DNA of 64,000 bases from Pseudomonadota bacterium (GTDB taxonomy: Bacteria; Pseudomonadota; Gammaproteobacteria; Burkholderiales; Rhodocyclaceae): contig JAFEFC010000011.1 in NCBI GenBank assembly GCA_018240785.1, positions 125,435-189,434 on the forward strand, read 5' to 3'. Positions 52,083 to 61,292 of this stretch are shown piece after piece. Both the position numbers and the translations under genes were made by a program. How positions within the stretch are numbered: the stretch's first letter is position 1; each line of letters opens with the position of its first letter. Under the pieces are notes generated by a model. It worked only from the letters and a program-made list of their open reading frames with translations, was not told where the DNA came from and did no database searches.

Positions 52083-52727
52083 CAGTAGCGCTTCTGCAAA
52101 ATCAGTTTGTCTCCATCGCGCAGCCACTGCATGCGGTTCAGAAAGCTCATGCCGAGCAAGCTCACCGGCAGATCCTGCTCATGCACGGCATGCCTGCACC
52201 TTATGGACCTTCACACCGCCAACTACAAGCGTGTCGACCTGCACAAGCCACACCGACGCAGTGCCGTTAGCAGTGCTCGTCAGCGCAGGTGTGCCCTTGC
52301 GGAAATCAACGCCTGCACGCTCTGCATCGCCGCGCCCAAGCGACACCGAGGTCGCACCGGTATCGACGAGAAAGCGCACCGCCTTGCCATTGACACGGCC
52401 CTGCGTCAAAAAGTGCCCGCGCGAATCGGCCTGCAGCACCAAGCCGTCGCCGCCTGTACTGCCGGCGCTGACCACTCGCTCACCAAGACGCGCGTGCTCC
52501 GTTCGCCCCGCGAACTCTATCGTCGCCATTTCACCATTGATCGCAATGAGTCTGGCGCCCTCCCGCGTACGCCCGCCCACCGCAATAGTCTGCGGCTCGC
52601 CGTCATCGACAACGAGCACGGCACGGCTACCGATTACACCGGCAAGAGCCACCTCTGCGGAAGTAGCCCTACCCATCGCCAGCGCAAGCGCTACGCCGAC
52701 CAGGGCACGAACAAGCGTCACCAGCAA
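52083..52727 (-). pseudogene. Retropepsin-like aspartic protease gene with a +1 frameshift
   Basis: The upstream frame (TTG at 52727) has a hydrophobic signal-like start and the active-site motif RFLVDTGATSVSLGRGDA (Asp-Thr-Gly about 139), as in the TIGR02281 clan-AA proteases. It ends early at ~52179. The family C-terminus, VHEQDLPVSLLGMSFLNRM...GDKLILQKRY, is present in the next frame and stops at 52083-52085. Removing one C from the CC within GCATGCCGTG near 52189 would restore a single gene of about 214 residues. It may be a genuine mutation or a sequencing error. Confidence 0.8.
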
Positions 52728-53146
52728 TCCCTCACCGTAACACCCCCAGCCGCGCCAACCATGCCCTTCAAGCCGGTGTTATCCAGGGTCAGGGTTCCAC
52801 ATTTGTCGCCAACCTGGGCACCGGCTGGCGCAGCCCGAATCAAGAAAGTCGTTGCGGTAGGCTCACCGCCTGCAAAACCCACGTTGTAGTACGGCGCCCC
52901 ACCGTCGCGCGGACACTGCTGAGGTTCTGCGGCAGGCCAGGCACCTGCATATGAGTTCGAGGAAGAGAATCTACGCTCCATCGCATTCGCAACCCCAACC
53001 AAGACGGCAGCGCACTCTGCCCGTCGCGACTTCCGGACGTATTCCTGATAGTTCGGATATGCGATTGCCGCAAGAATGCCGATCACTGCGACGACGATCA
53101 TCAGTTCGATCAGCGTAAACCCGGGCTCCCGCAAGACCGTCCTCAT
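52718..53146 (-). CDS. pilE: Type IV pilin (PilE-like)
   Basis: 142 residues; ATG at 53146 overlapping the previous stop by ATGA. The type III signal is MRTVLREPG followed by [22 protein letters not shown], with cleavage after Gly9 and Glu5 of the mature protein present. [17 protein letters not shown] continues the first helix, and there are C-terminal cysteines (DKCGTL and VRDCW). It has the size and C-terminal loop of PilE-class minor pilins. It closes the minor-pilin operon. Confidence 0.92.
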   Translation of the reverse strand: MRTVLREPGFTLIELMIVVAVIGILAAIAYPNYQEYVRKSRRAECAAVLVGVANAMERRFSSSNSYAGAWPAAEPQQCPRDGGAPYYNVGFAGGEPTATTFLIRAAPAGAQVGDKCGTLTLDNTGLKGMVGAAGGVTVRDCW

Positions 53147-53532
53147 TTCGCCGCTCCCATCGGCACCAGTTCCCGACTGACCGCAGCGTCAGCGCCGCGC
53201 ATCAGAATGCGGTCGACAACCGGCACCCCTTCTTCCGATATCGCAAATCCATACGCAATTCCCATCCCGGGCAGTTCATTCGCCACCTGTGCAAACGAGG
53301 CCCACTCGTTGACACCGTTCCTCGTCAGCATGATGCGGGAAGCCACAGGAAGACGTTTCCCGTCTATCACGATGGTTGCCGGGCTCACGGACACGGTACC
53401 AACCCGCCCGACCAGCTCGGGAACCTGAAATACCGGCGCTCGCGCAGTCTGCGCACCGACAGGCGCGGCCAGCGTGCACCCGAGCGAAGTCACCAGCACG
53501 AGGCACTTCTTGATCCACTTCGGCGAATTCAT
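53143..53532 (-). CDS. Small secreted protein, PilY2-like position
   Basis: 129 residues from the ATG at 53532; 12 upstream residues are rejected. The signal peptide ([26 protein letters not shown]) precedes a beta-rich domain with [26 protein letters not shown]. Weak resemblance and, mainly, the slot between pilY1 and pilE match PilY2 of Pseudomonas aeruginosa, a small protein needed for pilus assembly there. The identity is inferred from synteny. It overlaps pilE by ATGA and follows pilY1 by 55 bp. Confidence 0.6.
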   Translation of the reverse strand: MNSPKWIKKCLVLVTSLGCTLAAPVGAQTARAPVFQVPELVGRVGTVSVSPATIVIDGKRLPVASRIMLTRNGVNEWASFAQVANELPGMGIAYGFAISEEGVPVVDRILMRGADAAVSRELVPMGAAK

Positions 53533-53587
53533 GGAGTAAGCCCTTTCAAGTGAGTCGTTTCTTCTCATCCGCCCTCAACCACCCTGG

Positions 53588-56500
53588 TCAGCGAAGCTGC
53601 CGCCACGACTGCCGCCCCACCAATCCTCCCGGATTATTCTTGGTGCTGGACAACACCCCGCCGGCGGAGCCTGAAGTGTACTTGTAGACGCCCCCATTAC
53701 CGGACAAGGCAGCCGGCGTCTTCGCCAAACCTCCAGGTACCTTGCGGCCATTGACGATCGTCTTGTCCATGCTGTCGCCGCCATCGAAGCTTCCGTCAGC
53801 ATTCATGTCGAACACTGCAAAGTTTGTACGCCCGCCCGATTGAGGATTGATTTCCATCAACCAGCTCGTACCACCATAAGCGCAGGGGTCCGGATCCGGA
53901 ATCTGCGTCACGAAAATCACTCGGTCGCCCCACACCAACGGCTGACTGACCGAGCGCTCACCTTGCTGGCCCTTCGTCGGCGAAATGAGATCGAGGTAGA
54001 AACCCAGCTGCTTGTCGCTCATCGTATTGACGCTGAGCAAGCGCGCATCCCATTCGAGATCGCCGAACGTACCGGTCTTCTCGACGTCGATTGTCTGCCG
54101 CAGCAGGTCGCTACGCAGTACGTGGGCGCCGCCCGTTGCCTTTGCGCAGGCCCCGGTGGTCTCTCGCGCGCATTTGTCCATGATGCCGTAGAAGCTCTGC
54201 ACGCTCAGGTCCGCCTGGTCGCCCACTTCGAAGAACTGTCCGGTGCCGAAATACACGATCACTCCACCGCTGCGATTGCGGGCTGCCTGCGGCTTGCCAG
54301 TGATCGGCTGGCGCGCAGTGCCATAGCTCGCGGTGAAAAGGGGCTTGGCCTTGCCCGAGTCACTGAATGGAATTCCCCAGGTACTGCTGTTCGCGCCGCT
54401 GAGGTTGAACTTCCACATGTTGCCGTACATGTCTCCAGCGTAGACGAGATCGGCGGCGCCGTTCTGGTCGGAATCGATGACTAGCGGTGTTGCAAGACCA
54501 TTGGGATCGGACGTGCTGCCAACGCCGGTGTCGATCCGCTTGACCAGCTTGCCTGTTTCCAGATCGACGATGAAAAGTTGCGCCGTCTGCGACTTGCTGT
54601 TGTAACCGTTGCCGAAAATCGCAAGCCACTGTCCGTTCTCGCCCAGCACGATCGACGCCTGACCGATGGCAAGCCCCAGCTCGTCCGCATCGGCAGTCGC
54701 GACCGCAGAATTGGGGAACTCCCACAACACCTTGCTCTGGCTCATGGCGCCGGGATTCTCGACGTCCAGAGCGAAATAACCCCTGCCACCCGCACCGGTG
54801 GAGCCGAGCAGCACTGTGCGCCACGAGGGAGAGCTTTCGCCCGCGCCCCTGATGTACGCATCGGCCGCACGCGGCGGCCCATCGACGAAATAGCGATGGG
54901 TGTAGCTCGGCTGCGAGAGGTTGTACAAATTCGCATAACCTACGGCATTGGGAATGTAGGCGAACTCCTCTATACCGGTCTCGGCATTGAACCCATGTAG
55001 CATGCCGTCGTTGGCGCCGACATAGACCATCTTCTTGCGCGTCTTGAATGCCGTGCTCGCCTTGCGTTCTCCGTAAACGGCCCGGATGTCGGCACTCAGC
55101 TTGCCAGCCGACCCATAGCCGTAATCCTCCGTGCCAACGAAATATGGGTCGGAATTGACGATGTCTCCCAGCCGCTTGGAGCGGTTGCGTAGCGTACCGC
55201 CGGCAGCCTGTTCCTTGCTCTGATCGCCACGTAGCCAGTTGAGCACATCCTCGGATTTCAGCGCGGTCTTCTGCGCGGCCGAAATGTCGCTCCACGTGAA
55301 CGGAGCGCCGCGATTTGGCGAGGTGTCGGGACGCCATGTCAGGATGTTGCGCGTGTTCGCCGACGGGATCAGCGAACTGGCACTCCAGGTCGGCGTGCTG
55401 GCCGGCTCACCGGTTGTCGCGTCGAGCTTGAAGGCGGAGAGCTCACTGGTCCACCCTCCGCTCTCGAAGGTAACCTGATAGATCAGGCTACCGGACGACA
55501 GGCGGTTAGAGTTCGTGGCCACGGCAGCAGCCGAGCTGGTGCGGTCGGCGATCTTCGCCAGCGTGTCGCTCAGCGCTTGCGCGAACTTGTCCGGATCCTT
55601 CGCACTGTAAAACGCACCCCGACCGTTAACCGCCGCATGCAGCAGGTCGTCGATCTGACTCGCCGCCCCATCAGGCCAGTTGATCTTTGTCGTCGTACCG
55701 ATTGCAGCGAAGGCATCGGACGGATTGATCGTCCCTTCGACCCCAAGCCCGATACTGAAGGTCACCATGTGCTGCCAGAATGCAGGATCGATGACCGAAG
55801 ACGGTACCCGGTTGGCGATGTCAGTGCGCAAATCGCGCTTCCAGTAATACATTGCGACGTCCGCAAGCGTATTGCTGTAGCTGTCGGTAAACGGCGAAAC
55901 GGCCTTGTAGCTGAACGAGGTTCCATCCGCGCTCGTGACTGTCGGTCCTGCCGTGCCATCGACGTTCTTACGCGCATCCGACGTCGACGCGGAATCAACG
56001 TTCCAGTACCCGTCAGTCATCATGACGGTGTAGCTTTGGCGGCAGGAGAGATTCGTGCCACCTGCAACGCCAGGGGTCGTGCTCCAAGGGCTAGTACTGC
56101 TACTATTTTCATAATACTGGCCCGCCGCGTCGAGCGCTCGCCTCAGCGGCGTGTTTCCATCCGGCTGCAAGGCAAACAACCAGTCGAAAAAGGCCTTGCG
56201 ATCGGCGCCAGAGAAGGTGCGGACACCCCGCTCTATCGTCGTCAGGCTCTTGCCGTCTACCGTGCTGGAAGTCGACTTGTTGATCCGCCCGTAGCCGACG
56301 CGAATCGCACTGCCCAAGGTACCGAAGGCTCGGCTCACTCCCGCCCTGGCCGCGTAATTGCGCGTGCGGTAATAGGAATACCAATTGGCGAAGTTCTGAC
56401 GCTCGTCCTTGTCAGACGCGTCAACCTTCCCGTCGCCATTCAAGTCAAGACTGCCTGGCCCGGAAGTCGCGCTCACATTAACGAGCGTATAACAACGATC

Positions 56501-57085
56501 ATCAGTGGCCGTTCCGCTACAGCCCGCATTCCCTTTATTGAAGACGTAATAATGAGCGGCACCCTTTGGCCCGGAAAATTCGTCAGAATATCCTTTATAG
56601 TACCAAGTTGCCTGGAAATTCTTGCTCAGGTCAACCACGGTAGATGTGTGATTTCCTGAGCTATCACGCTGGTAGCCGTCAAACCACGCTGCAGTGAAGC
56701 TCGCATTCCCGAGTGATGCGCCATTTTCGTTCAATGGCGGCGGATAAAACACCAGAGGATTGTAGTAGACGTTGTTGTAGTAACTGGAGCGCGCGCGAAC
56801 CTTAGTGTAGGAGTCATATACGTCGTCCGGCAGAAAGGACCAGTACATCGACCCTGAGTCGTCGTGGATGTACATCAGATTGGGCTCGATCGTACCGCCC
56901 AGGTACAAAGGCACCTGCGAGACATCGAAGTTCACCGTGGTCGCCGCTGGCGCGCCTTCCATAGCGATCAGCGATACCGCGACGAGAGCAGAAAGAACGG
57001 CGGTTCTCGGCGCAGCAACGCCACTATGTGGGGGGGCCCGCCTCGAAACTGCTTCTGACCTGATCGATCGTTCCAACGCATTCAT
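53588..57085 (-). CDS. pilY1: PilY1, pilus tip adhesin/assembly protein
   Basis: 1165 residues; ATG at 57085. A secretion signal (about 24-49) is followed by a VWA-like half with the metal site IHDDSGSM (about 72-79). The C-terminal half is a PilY1 beta-propeller (YVGANDGMLHGFNAETGIEEFAYIPNAV in order near 690-717). Three EF-hand-like calcium loops are visible: DLNGDGKVDASD near 216, DSDQNGAAD near 872 (the classical PilY1 site) and DMNADGSFDGGD near 1093. Calcium controls pilus extension and retraction through this protein in Pseudomonas. The VWA half is variable between species and probably binds surfaces. Confidence 0.94.
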   Translation of the reverse strand: MNALERSIRSEAVSRRAPPHSGVAAPRTAVLSALVAVSLIAMEGAPAATTVNFDVSQVPLYLGGTIEPNLMYIHDDSGSMYWSFLPDDVYDSYTKVRARSSYYNNVYYNPLVFYPPPLNENGASLGNASFTAAWFDGYQRDSSGNHTSTVVDLSKNFQATWYYKGYSDEFSGPKGAAHYYVFNKGNAGCSGTATDDRCYTLVNVSATSGPGSLDLNGDGKVDASDKDERQNFANWYSYYRTRNYAARAGVSRAFGTLGSAIRVGYGRINKSTSSTVDGKSLTTIERGVRTFSGADRKAFFDWLFALQPDGNTPLRRALDAAGQYYENSSSTSPWSTTPGVAGGTNLSCRQSYTVMMTDGYWNVDSASTSDARKNVDGTAGPTVTSADGTSFSYKAVSPFTDSYSNTLADVAMYYWKRDLRTDIANRVPSSVIDPAFWQHMVTFSIGLGVEGTINPSDAFAAIGTTTKINWPDGAASQIDDLLHAAVNGRGAFYSAKDPDKFAQALSDTLAKIADRTSSAAAVATNSNRLSSGSLIYQVTFESGGWTSELSAFKLDATTGEPASTPTWSASSLIPSANTRNILTWRPDTSPNRGAPFTWSDISAAQKTALKSEDVLNWLRGDQSKEQAAGGTLRNRSKRLGDIVNSDPYFVGTEDYGYGSAGKLSADIRAVYGERKASTAFKTRKKMVYVGANDGMLHGFNAETGIEEFAYIPNAVGYANLYNLSQPSYTHRYFVDGPPRAADAYIRGAGESSPSWRTVLLGSTGAGGRGYFALDVENPGAMSQSKVLWEFPNSAVATADADELGLAIGQASIVLGENGQWLAIFGNGYNSKSQTAQLFIVDLETGKLVKRIDTGVGSTSDPNGLATPLVIDSDQNGAADLVYAGDMYGNMWKFNLSGANSSTWGIPFSDSGKAKPLFTASYGTARQPITGKPQAARNRSGGVIVYFGTGQFFEVGDQADLSVQSFYGIMDKCARETTGACAKATGGAHVLRSDLLRQTIDVEKTGTFGDLEWDARLLSVNTMSDKQLGFYLDLISPTKGQQGERSVSQPLVWGDRVIFVTQIPDPDPCAYGGTSWLMEINPQSGGRTNFAVFDMNADGSFDGGDSMDKTIVNGRKVPGGLAKTPAALSGNGGVYKYTSGSAGGVLSSTKNNPGGLVGRQSWRQLR

Positions 57086-57096
57086 GAAAACACCTT

Positions 57097-57687
57097 TCAG
57101 TCCTGCCTTTTCAGGCTGCTTTGCAACACCACGACTGCCGCGTCGCTACCGCCGACGCCACGACTTGTGACCTTGAAAACCTGGATTGTCTTGGGAACCC
57201 CCGCCTCCAAAGACGCCCCACTCATTGGCGGTTGCCGCTCGACGAAATAGCGCGGTGGATCCAATGACTCGGCTAGCTTCACATGGGTCCCAGGCGTATC
57301 GCAAGCCCCATTGAACTGATCAAAAAAGTGGCTGTTGTTTTCCCAATTGGCCTTGGAAGCGCTTGCAGCACCATTTATGAAGGCGCGTGGGGCAACATCA
57401 TCGATATCAAACGTTCCGCTGCCTGAGAAGTCCCCGTCCTTGATGCATCTCTCCATCAGCGCACTCTCGCCCCGGCGGAGCGCAGTCTCTGCTGCCTGGA
57501 ATGCGATGTTGCGATCTCGCAGGTTTCCAGCCATGCGCTCCTGCTGGGTCGTTGTTTGCATCGCAGTGAGGCCGATCATCGTCATGACTAATAGCATGAT
57601 CAAGCCCATGATCAGGGCCGATCCACGCTGCAGGCCAGAGAGTGCGTCACAGTCTTGAACACGTGGCAACATCAGTGGCACATTCAT
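57097..57687 (-). CDS. pilX: PilX-like minor pilus assembly protein
   Basis: 196 residues; ATG at 57687 overlapping the pilW stop. The pilin-like N-terminal hydrophobic helix reads GSALIMGLIMLLVMTMIGLTAMQ (about 22-44), preceded by a Gln-Arg cleavage-region pattern typical of PilX rather than Gly-Phe. The QQERMAGNLRDRNIAFQAAETALRRGE segment is diagnostic of the PilX N-terminal domain. It primes pilus assembly with PilV, PilW and FimT. It lies 11 bp before pilY1. Confidence 0.92.
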   Translation of the reverse strand: MNVPLMLPRVQDCDALSGLQRGSALIMGLIMLLVMTMIGLTAMQTTTQQERMAGNLRDRNIAFQAAETALRRGESALMERCIKDGDFSGSGTFDIDDVAPRAFINGAASASKANWENNSHFFDQFNGACDTPGTHVKLAESLDPPRYFVERQPPMSGASLEAGVPKTIQVFKVTSRGVGGSDAAVVVLQSSLKRQD

Positions 57688-58781
57688 GGCAGTCGGTTTC
57701 TCAGCGCAATGGTCTGAACGAATTCGCTCCGCATCACCTTGTCAGGTCCGTAAGGCTTACTGTCTAACTTCGAACTGGGAAATAAGACACTCTTCGCTTC
57801 ACTGAGCGTTGCTTCTTGTGTCGACATCAGCAAATACACCTGCACCGCAACGACGTTCTGCCAATCTGTCGACGCGACACCCCCAACGTTCGAAGATTTT
57901 CCAGCCCCACCATTGATTTCGAAGAAAAGCCGCATGCCTTCGATGCCCTCGGCGACCTCCTCGTCGACGCCATTAATGCGCCGAAAAAGCGATATCACCA
58001 CTTTGCCATCCTTCGTCTTGCGGCCGGAATCACGCAGGAAATATGCGATCTCTTCGAATCGCATGACTTGTGCATCCGAGCCATAGATCTTCGATAGCGC
58101 TGCTGACGAATTGGAGGCCGCCTCATGAAAGACTTCTGTCACGGTATTCGCCTTGCCGTCGCAACTCCCACTATCCGCGCTTCCATCCACTGCGGTTGCC
58201 TTGAAAAGCTCACCCGAACCGCAGTCAGTAACGAGCACAAGGTCATCCTTCTTGATCCCATCGGGATTGCAATCCAGTTTGAGCACGTCAGACGTCGATG
58301 ACATCTGCCCGACGAGACTCGCAGGCGTGACGGCTCCCCGCCGGACGACCAGCACATCCGACCCGGCAACCCCCTTGAGCGAACCGGCATCGACGAAGGA
58401 CGTCCCGGCGTCGCCGTAGCTGTATCCCGCCAGGGCGATCGTCTGATCCACTTTGGCAACGGGCGGCGAGTTGGCAATCACGTTGATGGGAATCAGATCG
58501 GCCTTTCCGCAGCCGAAAAAGCCAGCCATGCGCATGTCGTAGCTCAGGGCGTCGAGCGCAATCCTGGCATTCTCCTGTATGCGCGACAGAGACTCGTTGT
58601 AGCCATAAGTCGTGCGGCTCGCAAAGAATACGTAGGTCACACCCGAGAGCACCAGCATGCCAATGACGAGCGACACCATCAATTCGATTAACGTGACGCC
58701 TGATTCACGCCGGACGGCACTGGGCGCCGCACCCTTGCCTGAGGACGGCAACGCAACTTCCAATCTGCCGAGGTCGTTCAT
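57684..58781 (-). CDS. pilW: PilW-like minor pilin
   Basis: 365 residues from the ATG at 58781, which overlaps the pilV stop; an upstream 59-residue extension crosses pilV and is rejected. The type III prepilin signal ESG followed by VTLIELMVSLVIGMLVLSGVTYVFFASR is at about 27-55, followed by ENARIALDALSYDMRMAGFFGC, the PilW signature. The large C-terminal domain (about 120-365) is variable. It is an inner-membrane minor pilin that initiates pilus assembly. Confidence 0.92.
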   Translation of the reverse strand: MNDLGRLEVALPSSGKGAAPSAVRRESGVTLIELMVSLVIGMLVLSGVTYVFFASRTTYGYNESLSRIQENARIALDALSYDMRMAGFFGCGKADLIPINVIANSPPVAKVDQTIALAGYSYGDAGTSFVDAGSLKGVAGSDVLVVRRGAVTPASLVGQMSSTSDVLKLDCNPDGIKKDDLVLVTDCGSGELFKATAVDGSADSGSCDGKANTVTEVFHEAASNSSAALSKIYGSDAQVMRFEEIAYFLRDSGRKTKDGKVVISLFRRINGVDEEVAEGIEGMRLFFEINGGAGKSSNVGGVASTDWQNVVAVQVYLLMSTQEATLSEAKSVLFPSSKLDSKPYGPDKVMRSEFVQTIALRNRLP

Positions 58782-59296
58782 GGCTGCCCCACCACCCAGA
58801 TGGACTGTTTGCTCGTGTTTCGGTTGTTTTCGTCCGCCCAGCGGATCAACACGATCATGAAAGTTCCGCTTCCCGTGCATTCCCCCGACTCGGGATTGGC
58901 CGTGCGACAAATCATGCCCTCGGGCGCAATCAGACTTGTGTTCATCGCCGCAGCCCAATCGCGAATCGTCTGCTCGACATGACCATTCAACTCACCGAGA
59001 TCGAGAGGGACACTTCTGCCCTCGAACGTCTTCACGGCATCGTACTTGGCCGGAAGATCCCTGCTTCCGTAATTAGAGGCACTGACGAAGTCGCGATCGC
59101 TTCGCATGCGATCGAACACGTCGTAGGCGAGCATGGCGGCTTGCGAGCGTTGCATGGCGCCCTGGTTCACACGCAGGCCGGCGACCTGCAGGCCTGCAAG
59201 CCCCAGCAGACCTATGGACAAAATCACGACGGCGATGAGGACCTCAAGGAGACTAGTCCCCGTTTGGCACCGCGAGGGCTTTACTGAAACCGACAT
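58778..59296 (-). CDS. pilV: PilV-like minor pilin
   Basis: 172 residues; the ATG at 59296 (GGGAG 9 bases upstream) is preferred over one 36 bases earlier that would overlap fimT. The signal QTG followed by TSLLEVLIAVVILSIGLLGLAGLQVAGLR is at about 12-40, then the N-QGAMQRSQAAMLAYDVFDRMR helix typical of PilV/TfpW. The C-terminal third has a conserved Cys pair (ICRTANPESGECTG). It is coupled to pilW. Confidence 0.92.
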   Translation of the reverse strand: MSVSVKPSRCQTGTSLLEVLIAVVILSIGLLGLAGLQVAGLRVNQGAMQRSQAAMLAYDVFDRMRSDRDFVSASNYGSRDLPAKYDAVKTFEGRSVPLDLGELNGHVEQTIRDWAAAMNTSLIAPEGMICRTANPESGECTGSGTFMIVLIRWADENNRNTSKQSIWVVGQP

Positions 59297-59309
59297 TCCT
59301 TCACTCCCA

Positions 59310-59819
59310 TCAACTGCAGGGCTTACGTTCAACCGCGATGCGACCGGAGCCGAGTATGGAGATCTCGCGCTTGCGATCCGTGCCTATGCGGCATTCCGCG
59401 GCACTGAACGTCAACGTCACAGCTCCACCGACAAGTCCGCCGCGTCCACTGAACTGCAGCGACGCCCTGTCGGTGGTGATGGCGACCTCCTTCAAAGATT
59501 CATGGCAAACGAGCACAAGGGGGTCGCGAGAGTCGGGATCGCAAGGATCAGGATCGAAATTGCACGCCGTGCCCGGGATGATGAACCAGCCGTTGCCGAG
59601 GTTCACGCCGTCGCGGGCACATACCATCACGTCGAGCCCACGCTTGATCGCCTCGCTTCGCGCATAATTGAGCACAGCGACGACCTCGTTGGTTTGCGTG
59701 CTGACTCGGCTGTTGATGACCAGATCACGCAGGCTCGGAAAGGCAATGCCTGCAATGATCCCCATTACGGCGACTGTCACCATCAGCTCGATCAGCGAGA
59801 ACCCTCGATTGGATGGCAT
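59310..59819 (-). CDS. fimT: FimT/FimU-type minor pilin (GspH family)
   Basis: 169 residues; the ATG at 59819 has GGGGAG 5 bases upstream. The signal SNRG followed by FSLIELMVTVAVMGIIAGIAFPSLRDLVINSRVSTQTNEVVAVLNYARSEAIKRG in order is the GspH/FimT signature. It is the first gene of the minor-pilin operon, which runs leftward. Members prime pilus assembly; some bind DNA and support natural competence, which cannot be told from the sequence here. Confidence 0.92.
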   Translation of the reverse strand: MPSNRGFSLIELMVTVAVMGIIAGIAFPSLRDLVINSRVSTQTNEVVAVLNYARSEAIKRGLDVMVCARDGVNLGNGWFIIPGTACNFDPDPCDPDSRDPLVLVCHESLKEVAITTDRASLQFSGRGGLVGGAVTLTFSAAECRIGTDRKREISILGSGRIAVERKPCS

Positions 59820-60420
59820 TTTTCTCCCCATGATCTCGGTCGGAGGCTAAGACAGTTTGCGAAGCTCGTCCCGCGTCCCGTGACGGACGGTCTGAAGCCG
59901 GAGACGAATGGCCCATCCACAGTGCTGATGCAGACGGGAAAGGCATGCATCAACTGCTCCAGGGCCTTTTCACGACGACCGGGCCAGCCCGACGTCCCGG
60001 CATACCTAATCGTGGCAGCATCAATGGAAGAGGTTTACACGAACACGCTCCCCGATTTCGTTGCGCGACGATGTCGACAGAGCCCCACCGAATGACACCT
60101 TCCATCGTTGCGAAGCCTATCCCTGCGTACTTCACAGGCCCGCATGATTTTTCACAGCGCAGCACAAGGAGCAAGACAACACCAGTACACGACGACATGC
60201 TCCTGCCAGGCAGACATCCTCCGCCCTGACTCGCGTAGGTATCGAGTCAGGATGAGTTTCGGAGTACCGCAGACAGATGACTATTTGACAACAATTGCAA
60301 GCGTCCACAGCCGCACATCGAGCCGCGGGCTCCACATGATCAACCGGATAGCCGCCTTTCCATCACCGTCTACGTGTCATATTTCACGTGCAAGGATCAT
60401 TCACCTGTCAAGCGACACGC
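59820..60420. other. 600-bp gap upstream of fimT; one hairpin
   Basis: No convincing gene. The minor-pilin promoter should lie near 59830-59900. CCTGACTCG (60225-60233) and CGAGTCAGG (60243-60251) form a 9-bp inverted repeat of unknown role, perhaps the terminator of a gene removed by the IS21 rearrangement to the right. The stretch is otherwise featureless. Confidence 0.45.
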
Positions 60421-60424
60421 AGAT

Positions 60425-60456
60425 TTGACCCCGTGACGACATCTGGAATTGACCCC
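60425..60456. repeat. IS21-type terminal repeats (left IS end)
   Basis: TTGACCCC occurs at 60425-60432 and 60449-60456, 24 bp apart, just outside the end of the istB fragment. IS21 elements carry multiple short terminal repeats of this kind, so this is probably the right-type end of the first IS21 copy. No matching end was found on the other side. Confidence 0.5.
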
Positions 60457-60465
60457 CTGGGTTAA

Positions 60466-60759
60466 TCAATTTTCCGACGTGATCGGAGTGGGGGCAGCGG
60501 CCTTCTGCAGAAGGCCGCTGCGGCGCTTGTCGCGCAGCCGGTAGCGGTCGCCCCGGATCGTGACGACCTGGCTGTGGTGCAGCAGTCGGTCGAGGATGGC
60601 GGTGGCGGCGACCGCATCGCCGAACACCTGCCCCCACTCGCCAACCGGCCGGTTGCTGGTGATCAACATGCTGGCCCGCTCGTAGCGCCGCGACACCAGC
60701 TGGAAGAACAGGTGTGCGGCGGCCGGCTCGAGCGGCAAATATCCGAGCTCATCGAACAT
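60466..60759 (-). pseudogene. IstB fragment, IS21 family (leftward copy)
   Basis: About 97 C-terminal residues of the IS21 helper ATPase: MFDELGYLPLEPAAAHLFFQLVSRRYE (Walker B region) to the GDRYRLRDKRRSG tail. The N-terminal half with Walker A and all of istA are missing. It is broken exactly at the DELGYL motif, where a second, oppositely oriented istB fragment begins. Confidence 0.85.
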
Positions 60760-60762
60760 TAA

Positions 60763-61049
60763 TCGACGAGATCGGCTACCTCTCCTACTCGAACCGCCAC
60801 GCCGATCTGCTCTTCGAACTCATCAGCCGTCGCCACGAGAAGAAGAGCACTCTCATCACCACCAACAAGTCCTTCGCCGAATGGTCCGAGGTGTTACCCA
60901 ACGCCGCCTGCGTGGTTGCGCTCATCGACCGCCTGGTCCATCACGCCGAGATCATCGCCCTCAAGGGCCAGTCCTGGCGCCACAAGGAAGCCCAGGAGCG
61001 CGCCGCCACCAACGCCCGCAAACGCAAATCCGCACGGAGCCCCGCATGA
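60763..61049 (+). pseudogene. IstB fragment, IS21 family (rightward copy)
   Basis: About 95 C-terminal residues of a different IstB: LIDEIGYLSYSNRHADLLFELISRRHEKKSTLITTNKSFAEW in order, ending with a basic KRKSARSPA tail. It starts at the same Walker B motif as the leftward fragment, from which it differs clearly in sequence. It is inactive on its own. It overlaps the following small gene by ATGA. Confidence 0.85.
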
Positions 61050-61258
61050 AGACCTACCACCCTCCGTCCGGGTTGCTGCGCGGGCTCGATCTGCTCATCG
61101 ACGCCGACTGGACGCCCGAGCAGGCCCGGGCCGTGATCGAGCTGCTCGACGATCTGCGCGAGCGCATCTGGGCGCATTACCAACTCGCGCTGCTCGAGCA
61201 CTACCGCCAGGACCACCTCATGCAGATCGAGCTACCGTTCGACGATTCGCCGTTCTGA
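61046..61258 (+). CDS. Small IS21-associated protein
   Basis: 70 residues; the ATG at 61046 overlaps the istB fragment stop. It is acidic and helical: PPSGLLRGLDLLIDADWTPEQARAVIELLDDLRERIW in order. Short genes following istB occur in some IS21 elements, so I read it as the third gene of the second IS21 copy. It is probably a relic without function here. Confidence 0.6.
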   Translation: MKTYHPPSGLLRGLDLLIDADWTPEQARAVIELLDDLRERIWAHYQLALLEHYRQDHLMQIELPFDDSPF

Positions 61259-61292
61259 TCGAGCCGCGCCACCCGGCACAACGAGGGCCGAC

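Noticed and set aside
52083-52727. Programmed -1/+1 frameshifting as the explanation for the split retropepsin gene.
   Set aside because: The junction GCATGCCGTG has no recognised slippery heptamer or downstream pseudoknot by eye, so mutation or sequencing error is the simpler reading.
59950-60198. An 82-residue minus-strand frame upstream of fimT.
   Set aside because: No ribosome-binding site, no motif and irregular composition. It is probably chance in an intergenic stretch.
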